Source of the DNA: Candidatus Nanopelagicaceae bacterium
Lineage (GTDB): Bacteria; Actinomycetota; Actinomycetes; Nanopelagicales; Nanopelagicaceae
Reading direction: 5' to 3'
Length of the DNA: 64,000 bases
Assembly (NCBI GenBank): GCA_947454735.1
Contig: CANGLK010000001.1
Span: 37,470 to 101,469, forward strand
Shown here: positions 44,457-56,455 of the stretch, one piece after another
Numbering within the stretch: position 1 is the first letter of the stretch
How the letters are laid out: every line of letters begins with the position of its first letter
Program-made: the position numbers and the translations under genes
The notes under the pieces: model-generated
Databases searched by the model: none
The model's input: only the letters and a program-made list of their open reading frames with translations
What the model was told of the DNA's origin: nothing

Positions 44457-46549
44457 TTCTTCTTCTCCCCCGCTGGTCGCGTAGCTGGTGAAATCTTAGG
44501 TAACTTCACAGGCGGCTTACCTGTGGGAAAGAGCTCTGCTGCTGGGTCAACTTTATTGCCTTTTACTCCAAAGAGAGTCTCATAAATCTTGCGAATACCT
44601 ACCGCTGATGTACTTGCACCGAAACCACCTTGGCTCACCATCATTACGGCGACATAACGTGGCTTTGCAACCGGTGCGAAGGATGCATACCAAGCAGAGT
44701 CATCTTTTGCTCGACCGTTGGGGTTCTTACCGAAGACTTGAGCAGTTCCAGTCTTTCCTGCAGTTGCGACGGGGAAACCAGCAAATGCTCCGGCTGAAGT
44801 TCCAGAGACAGTTACCTCATGGAGCGCATCATGCAAGAAGGCAATAGTTGAAGGAGATACTCCGATACTGCCCAGCGCTTCAGAGCTAAAGGTCTTAATA
44901 ACCTTGCCATTATTAGAGATGATTGCTTTGGCAACTGTCGGTTTCCAGATAGTTCCGCCATTTGCGATTGCTGCATACATCTGTGCCAACTTAATTGGTG
45001 TAATGACAGTGTCACCTTGGCCGATAGAGAAGTTCACCGCATCTCCTGCGCGGACCTTATCTCCATCGACGCAATTCTCTTTGGCCAGCTGAATCAAGAA
45101 TGGTGTCTGCTGTGACTTATTGGTGCGCTCTACATAATGGCAGTAGAAATCCTTATTCTGCGCATACCAAGCTCGACGCCATTCACGATCTGCAAGTCGG
45201 CTCTTCGACTCAGATGGAAGGTCAACGCCGGTCTTCTCACCCATCTGGAAACGCTTTGCTGTATTGAAGAAGTAATCATGGGCGCTGGATTTCGGTTTAA
45301 GTCCACCATCTCGTAACCATTCATCGAATGCAATTCGATACCAAATCGTGTCACAAGATACTGCGATTGCCTTCTTCATCGAGATTGTTCCTTGAGCTTT
45401 ACCCTCAAAGTTATTGAACGTTCTCGTACCAACATCAACGCTTGCAGGACATTGATAAGTTGTATTAAGCGAGTAGCCCGCATCGCTTGCAGCGACTACT
45501 GAGAGCGCCTTAAATGTCGAGCCAGGTGCGTAAAGTCCCTGAAGAGCACGGTTAAGTGCAGGGACGCCAGACTTTTCCGCGAAGAGATTCTGTGCCTCTT
45601 GAACAGTAAGGCCTGTCTCAAATGAATTAGGGTCGAATGTCGGATACGAAGCAAGAGCGAGAATCTGGCCATTGCTCGAATCCATGACAACAACTGCACC
45701 ACCATCTGCATAGTGTCCAGATGCTTTTGCACGACGAACTGCATCGGCGAGAGCTTGCTCGGCAGAGGCCTGAAGACGGATGTCAATACTTGTAACTAGA
45801 TGATTGCCAGGAATTGGATTTGTGTTCTGGCTTGTACTTGTGACAGCTTCTTTTCGATCAACGATAACAGTCTTGATTCCGGGTGTTCCACGGAGGTAAG
45901 AGTCATATTGAATCTCAAGTCCTGCTTTACCAATAGATTCAGATCTAAAGTAAGAACGGCCACCTGCACCGGAGAGGTCGTAATCTGTCAGTGGACCTAC
46001 ATAACCAAGAAGATGTGCGGCATTGACGCCATCGATGCCGGGATAGTTTCGAATTGCGATCGGTGTTGCAGAAATTCCTGGAAACTTATCTGATCGCTCA
46101 ACAATTTGAAGTGCAATCTGAGGATCTGCCTCTTTTGTGATTGGGATGGGCTGGAAACGTGAACCGGTCCAACACCCTGCCTTCTTCCCCTTGGGTAATT
46201 CACCACAGAGACGTGTGCGCTGCCAGGCATCAGCAAAGTTAAGCCCTAACAAATTAGCCAAATTCTTAACTACTGCATAACCCTTATCGGGTTGCTTATC
46301 AATTTTGGTGCGATCGACGGTAACGGCCAATCCAACTTTATTGAGGGCCAGAGGCACTCCTGAAGAATCCACGATTAAGCCGCGCGTTGCCGGTGTAACA
46401 ACATCACGGCTCTGAATACTCAGCGCCGCATCACGGTATTTTGGACCTGCAGCAACTTGTAAGTAGAAGAGACGTCCCATCAGCGCAAAGAGAAGCGATG
46501 CAATAAAGATTTGCAGGAAGATCAGCGAGAGGCGAGAACGTTGGTTCAT
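44453..46549 (-). CDS. mrdA: Penicillin-binding protein 2 (peptidoglycan transpeptidase)
   Basis: ALQGLYAPGSTFKALSVVAA (SxxK), SIGQGDTVITPIKLAQMYAAIANGG, TAGKTGTAQVFG (KTG). Confidence 0.95.
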   Translation of the reverse strand: MNQRSRLSLIFLQIFIASLLFALMGRLFYLQVAAGPKYRDAALSIQSRDVVTPATRGLIVDSSGVPLALNKVGLAVTVDRTKIDKQPDKGYAVVKNLANLLGLNFADAWQRTRLCGELPKGKKAGCWTGSRFQPIPITKEADPQIALQIVERSDKFPGISATPIAIRNYPGIDGVNAAHLLGYVGPLTDYDLSGAGGRSYFRSESIGKAGLEIQYDSYLRGTPGIKTVIVDRKEAVTSTSQNTNPIPGNHLVTSIDIRLQASAEQALADAVRRAKASGHYADGGAVVVMDSSNGQILALASYPTFDPNSFETGLTVQEAQNLFAEKSGVPALNRALQGLYAPGSTFKALSVVAASDAGYSLNTTYQCPASVDVGTRTFNNFEGKAQGTISMKKAIAVSCDTIWYRIAFDEWLRDGGLKPKSSAHDYFFNTAKRFQMGEKTGVDLPSESKSRLADREWRRAWYAQNKDFYCHYVERTNKSQQTPFLIQLAKENCVDGDKVRAGDAVNFSIGQGDTVITPIKLAQMYAAIANGGTIWKPTVAKAIISNNGKVIKTFSSEALGSIGVSPSTIAFLHDALHEVTVSGTSAGAFAGFPVATAGKTGTAQVFGKNPNGRAKDDSAWYASFAPVAKPRYVAVMMVSQGGFGASTSAVGIRKIYETLFGVKGNKVDPAAELFPTGKPPVKLPKISPATRPAGEKKK

Positions 46550-47067
46550 ATCCGTGATGCCGTTTCAAATACCAAGGCATGTAAACGGGAAATGATAGGT
46601 AGGAGCAATGGAGTGATAACAGCGCTCCAGAATGCTGTACCGATACATATGAATAGGACTTGAGAGATACTTCCCAGCTCTTGTCCGAGTAGTAATCCAA
46701 AGAGGGCGAATGAAAGTTGAGCACCGGCTACTCCTGCAACGACGAGGAAGACGATATTGAGCGGATTGGCACGGACGTGATCGTCGCCGTATGAGAGAAA
46801 TGAAATAACAAATGAAACGAGTATCAATACAAGTGTCCAGTGCCCCACTGGTCCAGGAGAAGTTTCAGAAAGATCCATTAAGAGTCCGGCTCCAAAACCT
46901 GTGAGTGCGCCGATCTCTGGAGTACTCATCGATGCCCATGCGAGGGTAAATATGAGAATTAAGGAGAATCCACCTGCTGGCAACCGCATCTGCGTAACGA
47001 ATCCTTCTTGAAGGAGATAAATAATTAAGAAGATTGGGAATGAGAGGAGAAATCTACGAGAGATCAT
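46546..47067 (-). CDS. mreD: Rod shape-determining protein MreD
   Basis: Polytopic protein between mreC and mrdA; GFGAGLLMDLSETSPGPVGHWTLVLILVSFV. Confidence 0.85.
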   Translation of the reverse strand: MISRRFLLSFPIFLIIYLLQEGFVTQMRLPAGGFSLILIFTLAWASMSTPEIGALTGFGAGLLMDLSETSPGPVGHWTLVLILVSFVISFLSYGDDHVRANPLNIVFLVVAGVAGAQLSFALFGLLLGQELGSISQVLFICIGTAFWSAVITPLLLPIISRLHALVFETASRI

Positions 47068-47073
47068 CGCGAC

Positions 47074-48003
47074 TTAACCCTTTGAAGATGGTGATGGGCT
47101 GGGAGTTGCCGTAACTGTGACAGTTGGAATCGGAGTTGGCTGTGGCTTTGGTGGAACAAGTGAATCGCGAGGATCGGTCGATGGCGCACTTACGACGACG
47201 GCAACAACTCCGAGAGTTGAGAAGTTTGTATAGAACTTCACATCCGCTGTCTGCGTAACTGCGCCTGCAGAGTTATCTACTGAAGTGACTTCACCGATTG
47301 GGACTCCAGGTACAAAGGGCCGCCCATTATTACTACCTCGCGCCAAAATCGCATCGCCGACCTTGACCTCGGTGGTGTTATCAAGAAGTTGCAAAACGCC
47401 TTTGCGCGTTCCTTGGCCGCTCAAAATACCAATCTGCTGTGTGCCCGCAATACGCGCACCGACGCGGAAGGATGGATCGGAGGCGAGCTGCACAACAGCG
47501 CTATTTTCATATGCAATCTTTACAACTCCAACAAGACCAAATCCAGAAATCACTGTCATATTTGTATGGATGCCAGATTTACTTCCAGCATCGATGGTAA
47601 GTGTCTGAGTAAAAGAAGTGCTTGCACCTTGTGAAATTACCTTTGCGCCGACAACTTTAAAACCACCATTGCCTGCAAGATTGAGCACGTTCTTAAGTTG
47701 ATCTAACTCTGCATCTGCGACTTTGCGATTGAGAAGTGCTTGTCGAAGCGCATCGTTATCTGCCTTTAACTTTTCAATCTGATTACGTGTACGACCCAAG
47801 TGGGTTACATCAGAGAGGAAGTTACGAAATGGCGAGAGAACCCATGATCCAGCTTTTTGTACTGGTGTCAGCGCGGTCTGTGTTCCTGTGCGAATTCCAT
47901 CGATTACTTGTACGCCTCGTAGATCGAGAGTGATCAGGAATAACGAGGTAACAATAAGGACGATGAGCAGTAAGCGACCACGATTGTCGCCACCATAACG
48001 CAC
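47074..48003 (-). CDS. mreC: Rod shape-determining protein MreC
   Basis: N-terminal TM, coiled coil, VVGAKVISQGASTSFTQTLTIDAGSKSGIHTNMTVISGFGLVGVV. Confidence 0.93.
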   Translation of the reverse strand: MRYGGDNRGRLLLIVLIVTSLFLITLDLRGVQVIDGIRTGTQTALTPVQKAGSWVLSPFRNFLSDVTHLGRTRNQIEKLKADNDALRQALLNRKVADAELDQLKNVLNLAGNGGFKVVGAKVISQGASTSFTQTLTIDAGSKSGIHTNMTVISGFGLVGVVKIAYENSAVVQLASDPSFRVGARIAGTQQIGILSGQGTRKGVLQLLDNTTEVKVGDAILARGSNNGRPFVPGVPIGEVTSVDNSAGAVTQTADVKFYTNFSTLGVVAVVVSAPSTDPRDSLVPPKPQPTPIPTVTVTATPSPSPSSKG

Positions 48004-48016
48004 GAGATGTGGACCT

Positions 48017-49048
48017 TTAGCGACGTGGCTCTGAAATCAAAACCTTTTCAAGGGCTTCGAATTCTTCAATGCACTTACCTGAACCCTCAACAACTGCATC
48101 GAGTGGGCGGTCTGCAATATGAATTGGCATTCCTGTCTCACGACGAAGACGCTCATCAAGACCCTTAAGAAGTGCGCCTCCACCTGTAAGAACGATTCCA
48201 CGATCCATAAGATCTGAGGAGAGCTCTGGTGGACACTTATCAAGCGTTCCCTTTACAGCGTTAACAATTGCGTTAACAGGCTCTTCGAGAGCCTTGCGGA
48301 TCTCTGCAGCTGTTACAACGATTGTCTTTGGAAGACCTGTTGCAAGATCGCGACCGCGAATCTCTGCATCATTTTCGCCCTGTAGTGGGTATGCAGAACC
48401 AATCGCCATCTTGATCTCTTCAGCTGTGCGCTCACCCAAAAGAAGTGAATATTCGCGCTTTACCCAGTTAATAATTGATTGATCGAGCTCATCTCCACCT
48501 ACGCGGATTGAGAGCGCTGTAACAATTCCACCGAGTGAAATAACAGCAACCTCAGTTGTTCCGCCTCCGATGTCTACAACCATGTTGCCGGTTGGCTCGT
48601 GAATTGGAAGTCCCGCACCGATTGCAGCAGCCATTGGCTCTTCAATGATGTACACCTTACGAGCGCCTGCTGCATAACCTGCATCCTTAACCGCGCGCTG
48701 CTCAACACCAGTAATACCTGAAGGAACACAGACAACGATACGTGGCTTAGCCAAGTAGCTACGCTTATGTACCTTTTGAATAAAGTAACGGAGCATGCGC
48801 TCTGTTGTGTCGAAGTCTGCGATAACGCCATCCTTAAGTGGACGGATAGCAACGATATTGCCCGGTGTACGACCAATCATCTTCTTTGCTTCGATACCAA
48901 CTGCAAGGATTCCGCCAGTATCTTGATTGACAGCAACTACTGAAGGCTCGTTAAGAACGATGCCGCGACCGCGAACATAGACGAGTGTGTTTGCAGTACC
49001 GAGATCGACCGCCATATCGCGACCGATGAAAGACATCCTGTTAGTCAT
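48017..49048 (-). CDS. mreB: Rod shape-determining protein MreB
   Basis: [29 protein letters not shown]...[34 protein letters not shown]. Confidence 0.98.
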   Translation of the reverse strand: MTNRMSFIGRDMAVDLGTANTLVYVRGRGIVLNEPSVVAVNQDTGGILAVGIEAKKMIGRTPGNIVAIRPLKDGVIADFDTTERMLRYFIQKVHKRSYLAKPRIVVCVPSGITGVEQRAVKDAGYAAGARKVYIIEEPMAAAIGAGLPIHEPTGNMVVDIGGGTTEVAVISLGGIVTALSIRVGGDELDQSIINWVKREYSLLLGERTAEEIKMAIGSAYPLQGENDAEIRGRDLATGLPKTIVVTAAEIRKALEEPVNAIVNAVKGTLDKCPPELSSDLMDRGIVLTGGGALLKGLDERLRRETGMPIHIADRPLDAVVEGSGKCIEEFEALEKVLISEPRR

Positions 49049-49473
49049 TACTTACCTCCAAAGAAGATTGCAATTTCGCGGGCTGCAGATTCAACTGAAT
49101 CTGAACCATGTACGAGATTCTGTGTAACTTTTGTTCCTGCATCGCGTGCGAGATCTCCACGAATGGTTCCGGGATCTGCAACTGTCGGATCTGTTGTTCC
49201 TGCGATATTACGGAAACCTTCGATGACGCGATTGCCCTCAACGACCATCGCAACAATGGGGCCAGATAACATGAACTCAACGAGTGGTTCGAAGAATGGC
49301 TTTCCTTGGTGCTCGGCGTAGTGCTGCTCGAGGAGAGCACGGTCTGCCTGCAACATGCGCAACTGAGTGATTGTGTAACCCTTACGTTCGATGCGGGCGA
49401 TAATTTCGCCAACAAGTGAACGAGCTACGCCATCTGGCTTAACGAGGACAAGTGTCTTTTCTAAAGTACTCAC
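49048..49473 (-). CDS. ndk: Nucleoside diphosphate kinase
   Basis: [29 protein letters not shown]...[33 protein letters not shown]. Confidence 0.97.
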   Translation of the reverse strand: MSTLEKTLVLVKPDGVARSLVGEIIARIERKGYTITQLRMLQADRALLEQHYAEHQGKPFFEPLVEFMLSGPIVAMVVEGNRVIEGFRNIAGTTDPTVADPGTIRGDLARDAGTKVTQNLVHGSDSVESAAREIAIFFGGK

Positions 49474-49492
49474 CCGCCCATTCTATTGGGCG

Positions 49493-49843
49493 TTAGGACT
49501 CCCCCGCGCCACGAGACTTTTCCGCCTCGGCGAGCAGTGCTGCGCGGAAAGCCTCCCCTTTTCGCCCAACAACGATGGCGGCAATCCAGAGCCCCGCGAA
49601 GAGGGTTCCGATAAATGCCATCGAAGGCACAACAAATGCATAGGAAATCATCAGCAATTGCAATATTGAGGCGATGATCCACCCGTAGCTCTTCTTGAGA
49701 AGGCCAGGGGTGAGAAGGAAGAGAAGGGCGAGGATTGCTCCAGCAATCAGGGCTGATGCCGAATGGTCATTCTTTGCAATCAAAATCGCAAAACTCATCA
49801 CAAAGAACTCCATGACGAGAACTGCCGAACCAAGAATGCGCAT
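49493..49843 (-). CDS. DUF4233-family membrane protein
   Basis: Small polytopic protein between folC and ndk, a common actinobacterial arrangement. Confidence 0.75.
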   Translation of the reverse strand: MRILGSAVLVMEFFVMSFAILIAKNDHSASALIAGAILALLFLLTPGLLKKSYGWIIASILQLLMISYAFVVPSMAFIGTLFAGLWIAAIVVGRKGEAFRAALLAEAEKSRGAGES

Positions 49844-51201
49844 TACTGAACGTCCTTCGCAAATCTCTTTCGGACGATTGTGCGGGCTTCGCCAACCGTT
49901 ACGACAGATCCTGTAATCAAAACTCCGACAGTATCTTCACTGAGGGGCCGAACTGAATCTTTAATCGCTTTATCAATTGCCAGCTCAAGTGTCTCTGATG
50001 AAAATACTCGCTCCGAGCCGAAAACTTCGGTCGCAATATTCTCGAGCTCAGCAACTTCCATTGATCGAGGAGATGAATTCTTTGTGACGATAATTGAATC
50101 CATAACCTTCTCGAATTCAACGAGTGCGCCGCGAACATCCTTATCGGACATGGAGGCGACGATGCCGATTACCTCATCAAAGGTGAACTCGCCTTGAATG
50201 GTCTCAGTGATTGCTCGCGCACCATGAGGATTGTGCGCAGCATCGATAATTATTGTTGGGTCACGATGAAGGACTTCGCAACGACCTGGTGATTGAACAT
50301 TTGCGAATCCTGCAATGACTGCATCGTAATCAAGCTCTTGGTCGCCGAAGAATGCTTCAACTGCGACGAGTGCGGCTGCTGCATTAGAAGCTTGGTGCTT
50401 GCCATGGAGCGGCAAGAAAATCTCTTCGTAAGTATCTTTTGAAGTCTTAATTGTGAGAAGTTGACCGCCCACTGCGAGTGCGCGAGATTCGATAATGTAC
50501 TCAACGCCTTCACGAGCGATATCTGCTCCTACTTCTGCAGCTCGCTTCAAAAGTTCAACAGCTGCTTCTGGCTGCTGTTGAGCAAGAATGACAAATCCAC
50601 CCTCTTTAATGATGCCGGCCTTTGTTTTCGCTATCTCTGCGATAGTGCTTCCCAAATATTCTGTGTGATCGAGATCGATCGGCATGATTACTGATACATC
50701 AGCATCAATCACGTTTGTGGCATCCCACTCTCCGCCCATACCTACTTCAATAACTCCCACATCAATTGGATGTTCAGCAAATGCTGCAAATGCAAGGGCT
50801 GTCATCGCTTCGAAGAATGAGATAGGTGTTTCGAACTTTGTATCCATAAAGTCGAGATAGGCAGCGATATCGTTATAGGAAAAGATCATCGCTTTAGGGT
50901 CAATTGGCTGGCCATTGATAGCGATGCGTTCGAGATAAGACTCAAGGTGCGGTGATGTAAAACGCCCTGTGCGTAAGCCCATCTCAAAGAGAAGTGAATC
51001 AATCATGCGTGAGGTTGTCGTCTTGCCATTTGTTCCACCCACATGAATCGTTGGATAGGTCAGTTGCGGAGAACCTAGAATATCAACGAGAGCTGCTATG
51101 CGTTCAAGGGTCGGCTCAATCTTTGTCTCTGGCCAACGCTTGAGAAGCGCCTGCTCGATTGCATCAATGCGCTCTTGATCGTCAGGTGTGATTGCGCTCA
51201 T
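49843..51201 (-). CDS. folC: Folylpolyglutamate synthase / dihydrofolate synthase
   Basis: IHVGGTNGKTTTSRMIDSLLFEMGLRTGRFTSPHLESYLERI...IEVGMGGEWDATNVI. Confidence 0.95.
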   Translation of the reverse strand: MSAITPDDQERIDAIEQALLKRWPETKIEPTLERIAALVDILGSPQLTYPTIHVGGTNGKTTTSRMIDSLLFEMGLRTGRFTSPHLESYLERIAINGQPIDPKAMIFSYNDIAAYLDFMDTKFETPISFFEAMTALAFAAFAEHPIDVGVIEVGMGGEWDATNVIDADVSVIMPIDLDHTEYLGSTIAEIAKTKAGIIKEGGFVILAQQQPEAAVELLKRAAEVGADIAREGVEYIIESRALAVGGQLLTIKTSKDTYEEIFLPLHGKHQASNAAAALVAVEAFFGDQELDYDAVIAGFANVQSPGRCEVLHRDPTIIIDAAHNPHGARAITETIQGEFTFDEVIGIVASMSDKDVRGALVEFEKVMDSIIVTKNSSPRSMEVAELENIATEVFGSERVFSSETLELAIDKAIKDSVRPLSEDTVGVLITGSVVTVGEARTIVRKRFAKDVQ

Positions 51202-53775
51202 CTACTTTAACGCAGCCAACTGTGCAGTGATGCGCTCGATATCAGCAGTTGTAGCCGCTTGACGTTCGCGAATCTCTGCAACGACGTTCTCTGGGGCCTT
51301 GGCCATAAATCCTTGGTTGTTGAGTTTTACCTCTGCAGTTGCAAGATCTTTCTTTGCTGTTGCGAGATCTTTCTCAAGTCGCGTGCGCTCTGCCTCAACA
51401 TCAACCGCTCCAGATAAATCGAGCTCGCACTTAATTGCACCAATCTCAACTGAAGCGCTGGCAGTGAAATCTACGAGTTCGAGCTTAAGGAGAAATGCCA
51501 TCGCAGATGAATACTGTGCAACATCTGCAGGTGCGATAAAGCGACCAGGAATCTTCTGGCTTGGCTTAACGCCCTGATCGTTACGGAAGCGACGCACCTC
51601 TGTAATTACACGTTGCAACTGTGTAATGAGCTCTTCAGCTGACTTATCGAGGTGGGAGACATCAACGATTGGCCATGAGGCGTTCATGAGGGTCTCTCCC
51701 CCAGTAAATGTTGTCCAGAGCTCTTCGGTAATAAATGGCATGACGGGATGCAAGAGACGGAAGAGTTGATCGAGCACAAAGCCGAGAACGCGCTGAGTTG
51801 ATTGCGCATTTCCAGATGCAAATGCCTCTTTCGAGAGTTCGAGATACCAGTCGCAGAGATCATCCCAAGCAAAGTGATAGATGACTTCACTTGCACGAGC
51901 GAACTCGTATGTTGAGAGCAGCTCTGTGTACTGCGCTGTTGTCTCTGAAAGACGGGAGAGAATCCACTTATCGATTGCATTGAGTGAATCAACAGCCGGG
52001 AGATCGCCCTCGACGGTTGCACCATTCATCATTGCAAAACGAGTTGCATTCCAGAGCTTGGTTGCAAAGTTACGTGAACCTGCAATCCAATCTTCTGCCA
52101 ATGCTTGGTCCTTACCTGGATTTGATCCACGAGCAAGTGTGAAGCGAAGAGCATCTGCCCCGTACTTATCGATAAATTCAAGTGGGTCAACAACGTTGCC
52201 CTTGGACTTTGACATCTTCTTACCGAATTGATCACGAACAAGACCGTGCAGGACGATTGTTCCAAATGGAGGAACTCCATCCATTGCAAAGAGTCCGAAC
52301 ATCATCATGCGCGCTACCCAGAAGAACAAGATGTCGTAACCAGTTACGAGAACGCTTGTTGGGTAGAACTTCTTCAAATCTTCTGTCTGGTTTGGCCAGC
52401 CGAGAGTTGAGAATGGCCATAGAGCAGATGAGAACCAAGTATCGAGAACATCTGGATCTTGTTCATATCCTGCTGGCGCGCTTTCTCCTGGCCCGACAAC
52501 GATTACTTCACCATTTGGTCCATACCAGACAGGGATGCGATGGCCCCACCAGAGCTGTCGTGAGATACACCAGTCGTGCATTCCATCAACCCACTCGAAG
52601 TAACGTGGTGCAAGTTCTTCTGGTTCAATCTTTACGCGACCATCGCGAACAGCATCTCCTGCCGCCTTTGCAAGGGGTGCAACTTTTACGAACCACTGCT
52701 TTGAAAGACGTGGTTCTACAGTTGTATCGCAACGTGAACAGTGACCGACAGCATGGATGTATGGACGCTTCTCAGCAACAACGCGTCCAAGCTCCTTAAG
52801 CTTTGCAACAACTGCTACACGTGCTTCAAATCTATCCATTCCATCGAACTCAGTGCCAGTTCCATCCATAACACCGTGTTCGTTCATTATGACAACGAAA
52901 GGTACGTTGTGGCGTACAGCCATTTCAAAGTCATTTGGATCGTGGGCAGCAGTTACTTTAACGGCGCCTGTACCAAAATCAGGATCTACAAGTTCATCAG
53001 CAATGATTGGGATCATGCGGTTAACAAGTGGCAGAAGAACTTCAGTGCCAATCATGTGCTGGTAGCGAGGGTCATCTGGGTGAACAGCAACTGCGCCATC
53101 GCCCATCATCGTTTCAGCGCGAGTTGTTGCAACAACGATGCTCTGCTCGCCATCACCGTAACGAACTGAAACAAATTCGCCTTCATCATCTTGGTGCTCA
53201 ACTTCAATATCTGAAAGCGCTGTGAGACAACGTGGACACCAATTGATGATTCGCTCTGCGCGATAGATAAGTTCTTGGTCATACAACTTCTTAAAGATTG
53301 TAAGAACTGCTTGTGAAAGGGTCTCATTCATGGTGAATGCTTCACGAGACCAGTCAACTGAGTCACCAAGGCGCTTCATCTGACCGAGAATCTGTCCACC
53401 TGATTCGGCCTTCCACTCCCAAACCTTCTTTACAAACTCTTCACGACCGAGATCGTGGCGTGTGAGGCCTTGAGCTGCAAGCTGCTTCTCAACAACGTTC
53501 TGCGTTGCAATTCCAGCGTGATCCATTCCTGGGAGCCAGAGAGCCTCATAACCTTGCATGCGCTTCATTCGAGTCAAGCAATCTTGAAGAGTCTGATCCA
53601 GCGCGTGACCTATGTGAAGGTTGCCAGTTACGTTGGGAGGAGGGATGACGATTGTGAATGGTTCTTTTGGCGATGATGAATCTGCCGTGAAGTAACCAGA
53701 GTCGACCCAGTGCTGATAGAGACGTGGCTCAATATCGGCCGGGATAAAGGATGGAGCGAGTTCGCGCTTCGTCAT
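51202..53775 (-). CDS. valS: Valyl-tRNA synthetase
   Basis: [32 protein letters not shown]...[34 protein letters not shown]. Confidence 0.98.
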   Translation of the reverse strand: MTKRELAPSFIPADIEPRLYQHWVDSGYFTADSSSPKEPFTIVIPPPNVTGNLHIGHALDQTLQDCLTRMKRMQGYEALWLPGMDHAGIATQNVVEKQLAAQGLTRHDLGREEFVKKVWEWKAESGGQILGQMKRLGDSVDWSREAFTMNETLSQAVLTIFKKLYDQELIYRAERIINWCPRCLTALSDIEVEHQDDEGEFVSVRYGDGEQSIVVATTRAETMMGDGAVAVHPDDPRYQHMIGTEVLLPLVNRMIPIIADELVDPDFGTGAVKVTAAHDPNDFEMAVRHNVPFVVIMNEHGVMDGTGTEFDGMDRFEARVAVVAKLKELGRVVAEKRPYIHAVGHCSRCDTTVEPRLSKQWFVKVAPLAKAAGDAVRDGRVKIEPEELAPRYFEWVDGMHDWCISRQLWWGHRIPVWYGPNGEVIVVGPGESAPAGYEQDPDVLDTWFSSALWPFSTLGWPNQTEDLKKFYPTSVLVTGYDILFFWVARMMMFGLFAMDGVPPFGTIVLHGLVRDQFGKKMSKSKGNVVDPLEFIDKYGADALRFTLARGSNPGKDQALAEDWIAGSRNFATKLWNATRFAMMNGATVEGDLPAVDSLNAIDKWILSRLSETTAQYTELLSTYEFARASEVIYHFAWDDLCDWYLELSKEAFASGNAQSTQRVLGFVLDQLFRLLHPVMPFITEELWTTFTGGETLMNASWPIVDVSHLDKSAEELITQLQRVITEVRRFRNDQGVKPSQKIPGRFIAPADVAQYSSAMAFLLKLELVDFTASASVEIGAIKCELDLSGAVDVEAERTRLEKDLATAKKDLATAEVKLNNQGFMAKAPENVVAEIRERQAATTADIERITAQLAALK

Positions 53776-53797
53776 GAGCGCATTCTAGCCGTAGTGG

Positions 53798-55096
53798 CTA
53801 CGCGCTTTTCTCCTCAGAGTTCTTCTCACGGCGTGAAGAACGCTTAGGTAAATCGCCCGTGCGCTCTATCAAGGTAGCTGGCGCATTGGAATCGATGCAA
53901 TCCTTCTCGATGATCACCTTTGCGATATCGGTACGGCTTGGCACTTCATACATAACGCTAAGGAGCACTGACTCCATGATTGCGCGAAGGCCGCGAGCAC
54001 CAGTGCCTCGTGAGAGAGCAAGCTCTGCAACTGCATCGAGTGCATCGGCAGAGAATTCAAGTTCGACATCATCCAGGCTAAAGAGCTTCTGATACTGCTT
54101 CACAAGAGCATTCTTTGGCTCAGTAAGGATCTGCATAAGAGCAGGCTTATCGAGATTTTCAACGCTAGTGATAACTGGAAGGCGTCCGATGAATTCTGGA
54201 ATCATTCCAAACTTCAACAAATCTTCAGGCATTACATCAGCGAAGATATCTTTACGATTCTTCTGCTCTTGAGTGACGAGATCTGCATTAAATCCAACTC
54301 CAGCAGAACCGCTTCGTGCCTCGACAATCTTGTCGAGTCCGGCGAATGCACCTCCGACGATAAAGAGAACATTTGTCGTATCGATCTGAATAAATTCTTG
54401 ATGTGGGTGCTTGCGTCCGCCTTGTGGTGGAACAGATGCGACAGTACCTTCAAGAATCTTTAAGAGGGCTTGCTGAACTCCTTCACCTGAAACATCGCGA
54501 GTAATCGATGGGTTCTCTGCCTTACGAGCAACCTTATCGATCTCATCGATGTAGATGATTCCGGTCTCAGCCTTCTTCACATCATAATCAGCGGCTTGAA
54601 GAAGCTTGAGAAGAATGTTCTCTACATCTTCTCCGACATAACCAGCTTCAGTGAGCGCTGTTGCATCTGCAATTGCAAATGGAACGTTAAGCATGCGAGC
54701 GAGAGTCTGCGCCATCAGCGTCTTTCCGCAACCTGTTGGGCCAAGGAGAAGAATGTTTGACTTTGCAAGTTCGATTCCATCTTCACTACGAGATTCGCCG
54801 GATTGAACACGCTTGTAATGGTTGTACACCGCGACAGAGAGGGACTTCTTTGCGCGATCTTGTCCGATGACATATTGATCAAGGAATTCAAAGATTGATT
54901 GTGGCTTCGGCAATTCTGCCAGGCCGAGTGTGTTTGCTTCAGAAAGCTCTTCAACGATGATCTCGTTACAGAGATCGATGCACTCGTCACAGATATAAAC
55001 ACCTGGACCTGCAATGAGCTTCTTTACCTGCTTCTGAGTCTTGCCGCAGAAGGAGCACTTCAAGAGGTCGTTAGCCTCGCCGATTTTCGTGGACAT
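53798..55096 (-). CDS. clpX: ATP-dependent Clp protease ATP-binding subunit ClpX
   Basis: [33 protein letters not shown] (zinc finger); [20 protein letters not shown]. Confidence 0.98.
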   Translation of the reverse strand: MSTKIGEANDLLKCSFCGKTQKQVKKLIAGPGVYICDECIDLCNEIIVEELSEANTLGLAELPKPQSIFEFLDQYVIGQDRAKKSLSVAVYNHYKRVQSGESRSEDGIELAKSNILLLGPTGCGKTLMAQTLARMLNVPFAIADATALTEAGYVGEDVENILLKLLQAADYDVKKAETGIIYIDEIDKVARKAENPSITRDVSGEGVQQALLKILEGTVASVPPQGGRKHPHQEFIQIDTTNVLFIVGGAFAGLDKIVEARSGSAGVGFNADLVTQEQKNRKDIFADVMPEDLLKFGMIPEFIGRLPVITSVENLDKPALMQILTEPKNALVKQYQKLFSLDDVELEFSADALDAVAELALSRGTGARGLRAIMESVLLSVMYEVPSRTDIAKVIIEKDCIDSNAPATLIERTGDLPKRSSRREKNSEEKSA

Positions 55097-55168
55097 GGGA
55101 GTAAATATAGTTTTCGCGCCACCTTTATGGGGGCTGAATTACGCCTGACTTTGTTCGCCCTAAGTGAA

Positions 55169-56425
55169 TTAACTTTGTGCTGAATCTGTATCGGGAAGAA
55201 CACGACCAGGATTTCGCATTTCAGCCACTCCGGGGACGAGAAGTACGAGATAACAAATGAGAATGTGAAAAACAATCGCCGAGATGAGGAAGGTGCGCTC
55301 CCCCATCAATAAAATTACTGGCCCCACTAAGGCCATTCCGATTGGCATCAATCCACCTGAGCCGACCATATCGATGCTAAATACACGTCCCTGCATATCT
55401 TGCGGAACTTCACGCTGTACAGCGGTGACCCAATATGCCTCCCAGCCTCCGATTGAGAGGCCTGCAATGAAATAACCAGCAATCACAACTGTTTCATTAA
55501 TAGGGAATGCAAGTACGAGCGGTGCTACAGCAAAGAGCGACCAGAGCCAGATTGCAACAAATCCTGGTCGCTTAGGCTTCATTTTGATCGCAATAATCGC
55601 GCTGATCATTCCGCCCAAACTAAATGCAGCAGCTGAGATGGCGAAGACTGAGTTGGTATGAAATTCGCGGCGAGTGATGACTGGAAGCAAAACAGTCTCT
55701 GCTGCGACGATCACCATCAATTGGAAGGATGCCATCGCAATAGATGCTGCAATCCACTTGATTTCCCAGACCAACTTAAATCCTTCTTTAAGTTCAAAGA
55801 GGAAGGTCGGCTTATCTTCAAGAATCTCTTGGCGTGGTGGTTCGTGAATTGTCAGAATCATCGATGTCGCAATTAAGAAAAATGCACCTATGAGCGCGAA
55901 GGTCCAATCTGCTCCTAGAAATGCAATTGCTAATCCGCCAAGACCTGGGCCAACAATTGTGCCGACTTTAGCCACAATTCCCTTTGCAACATTGCCAGAT
56001 GGAAGGAGGTGATCTGGCAGCAAACTTGGAACGATTGCAGAACCCGCAGGTGCACCGAATGAATCACCGAGACCCATAAGAAATACGAGTAGGCCAATTG
56101 CCCATAAAGGTAAATCATTTGCCGAGACGAAGACTAAAACTAAACAGATGATTGCTCGGAAAGTATCTGCGCCGATCATGATCCATTTACGAGGCAAGCG
56201 ATCTGCCCAGACGCCGCCAATCAACATAAAGAGAGTTCCGGCTGCGACGCGCGCAGCGAGGATTAATCCAAGGGCAGATGCATTTCCACCTTTATCAAGA
56301 ACAGTGACTGCGAGTGCGATGGGAAAGGCTGAAGCGCCCAAGACAAAGATCGCGCCAGAGATAAAGAAGTTTCGATAACCCTTGTAGGAAAAGAGAGAAC
56401 CGGGTGCGAAATATTTCTTGAGCAT
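55169..56425 (-). CDS. MFS transporter (MFS_3/enterobactin exporter-like)
   Basis: 12-TM-like; LGLILAARVAAGTLFMLIGGVWADRLPRKWIMIGADTFRAI. Confidence 0.88.
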   Translation of the reverse strand: MLKKYFAPGSLFSYKGYRNFFISGAIFVLGASAFPIALAVTVLDKGGNASALGLILAARVAAGTLFMLIGGVWADRLPRKWIMIGADTFRAIICLVLVFVSANDLPLWAIGLLVFLMGLGDSFGAPAGSAIVPSLLPDHLLPSGNVAKGIVAKVGTIVGPGLGGLAIAFLGADWTFALIGAFFLIATSMILTIHEPPRQEILEDKPTFLFELKEGFKLVWEIKWIAASIAMASFQLMVIVAAETVLLPVITRREFHTNSVFAISAAAFSLGGMISAIIAIKMKPKRPGFVAIWLWSLFAVAPLVLAFPINETVVIAGYFIAGLSIGGWEAYWVTAVQREVPQDMQGRVFSIDMVGSGGLMPIGMALVGPVILLMGERTFLISAIVFHILICYLVLLVPGVAEMRNPGRVLPDTDSAQS

Positions 56426-56455
56426 CGCACCCGGACCTTTCTATCTAATATCTGA

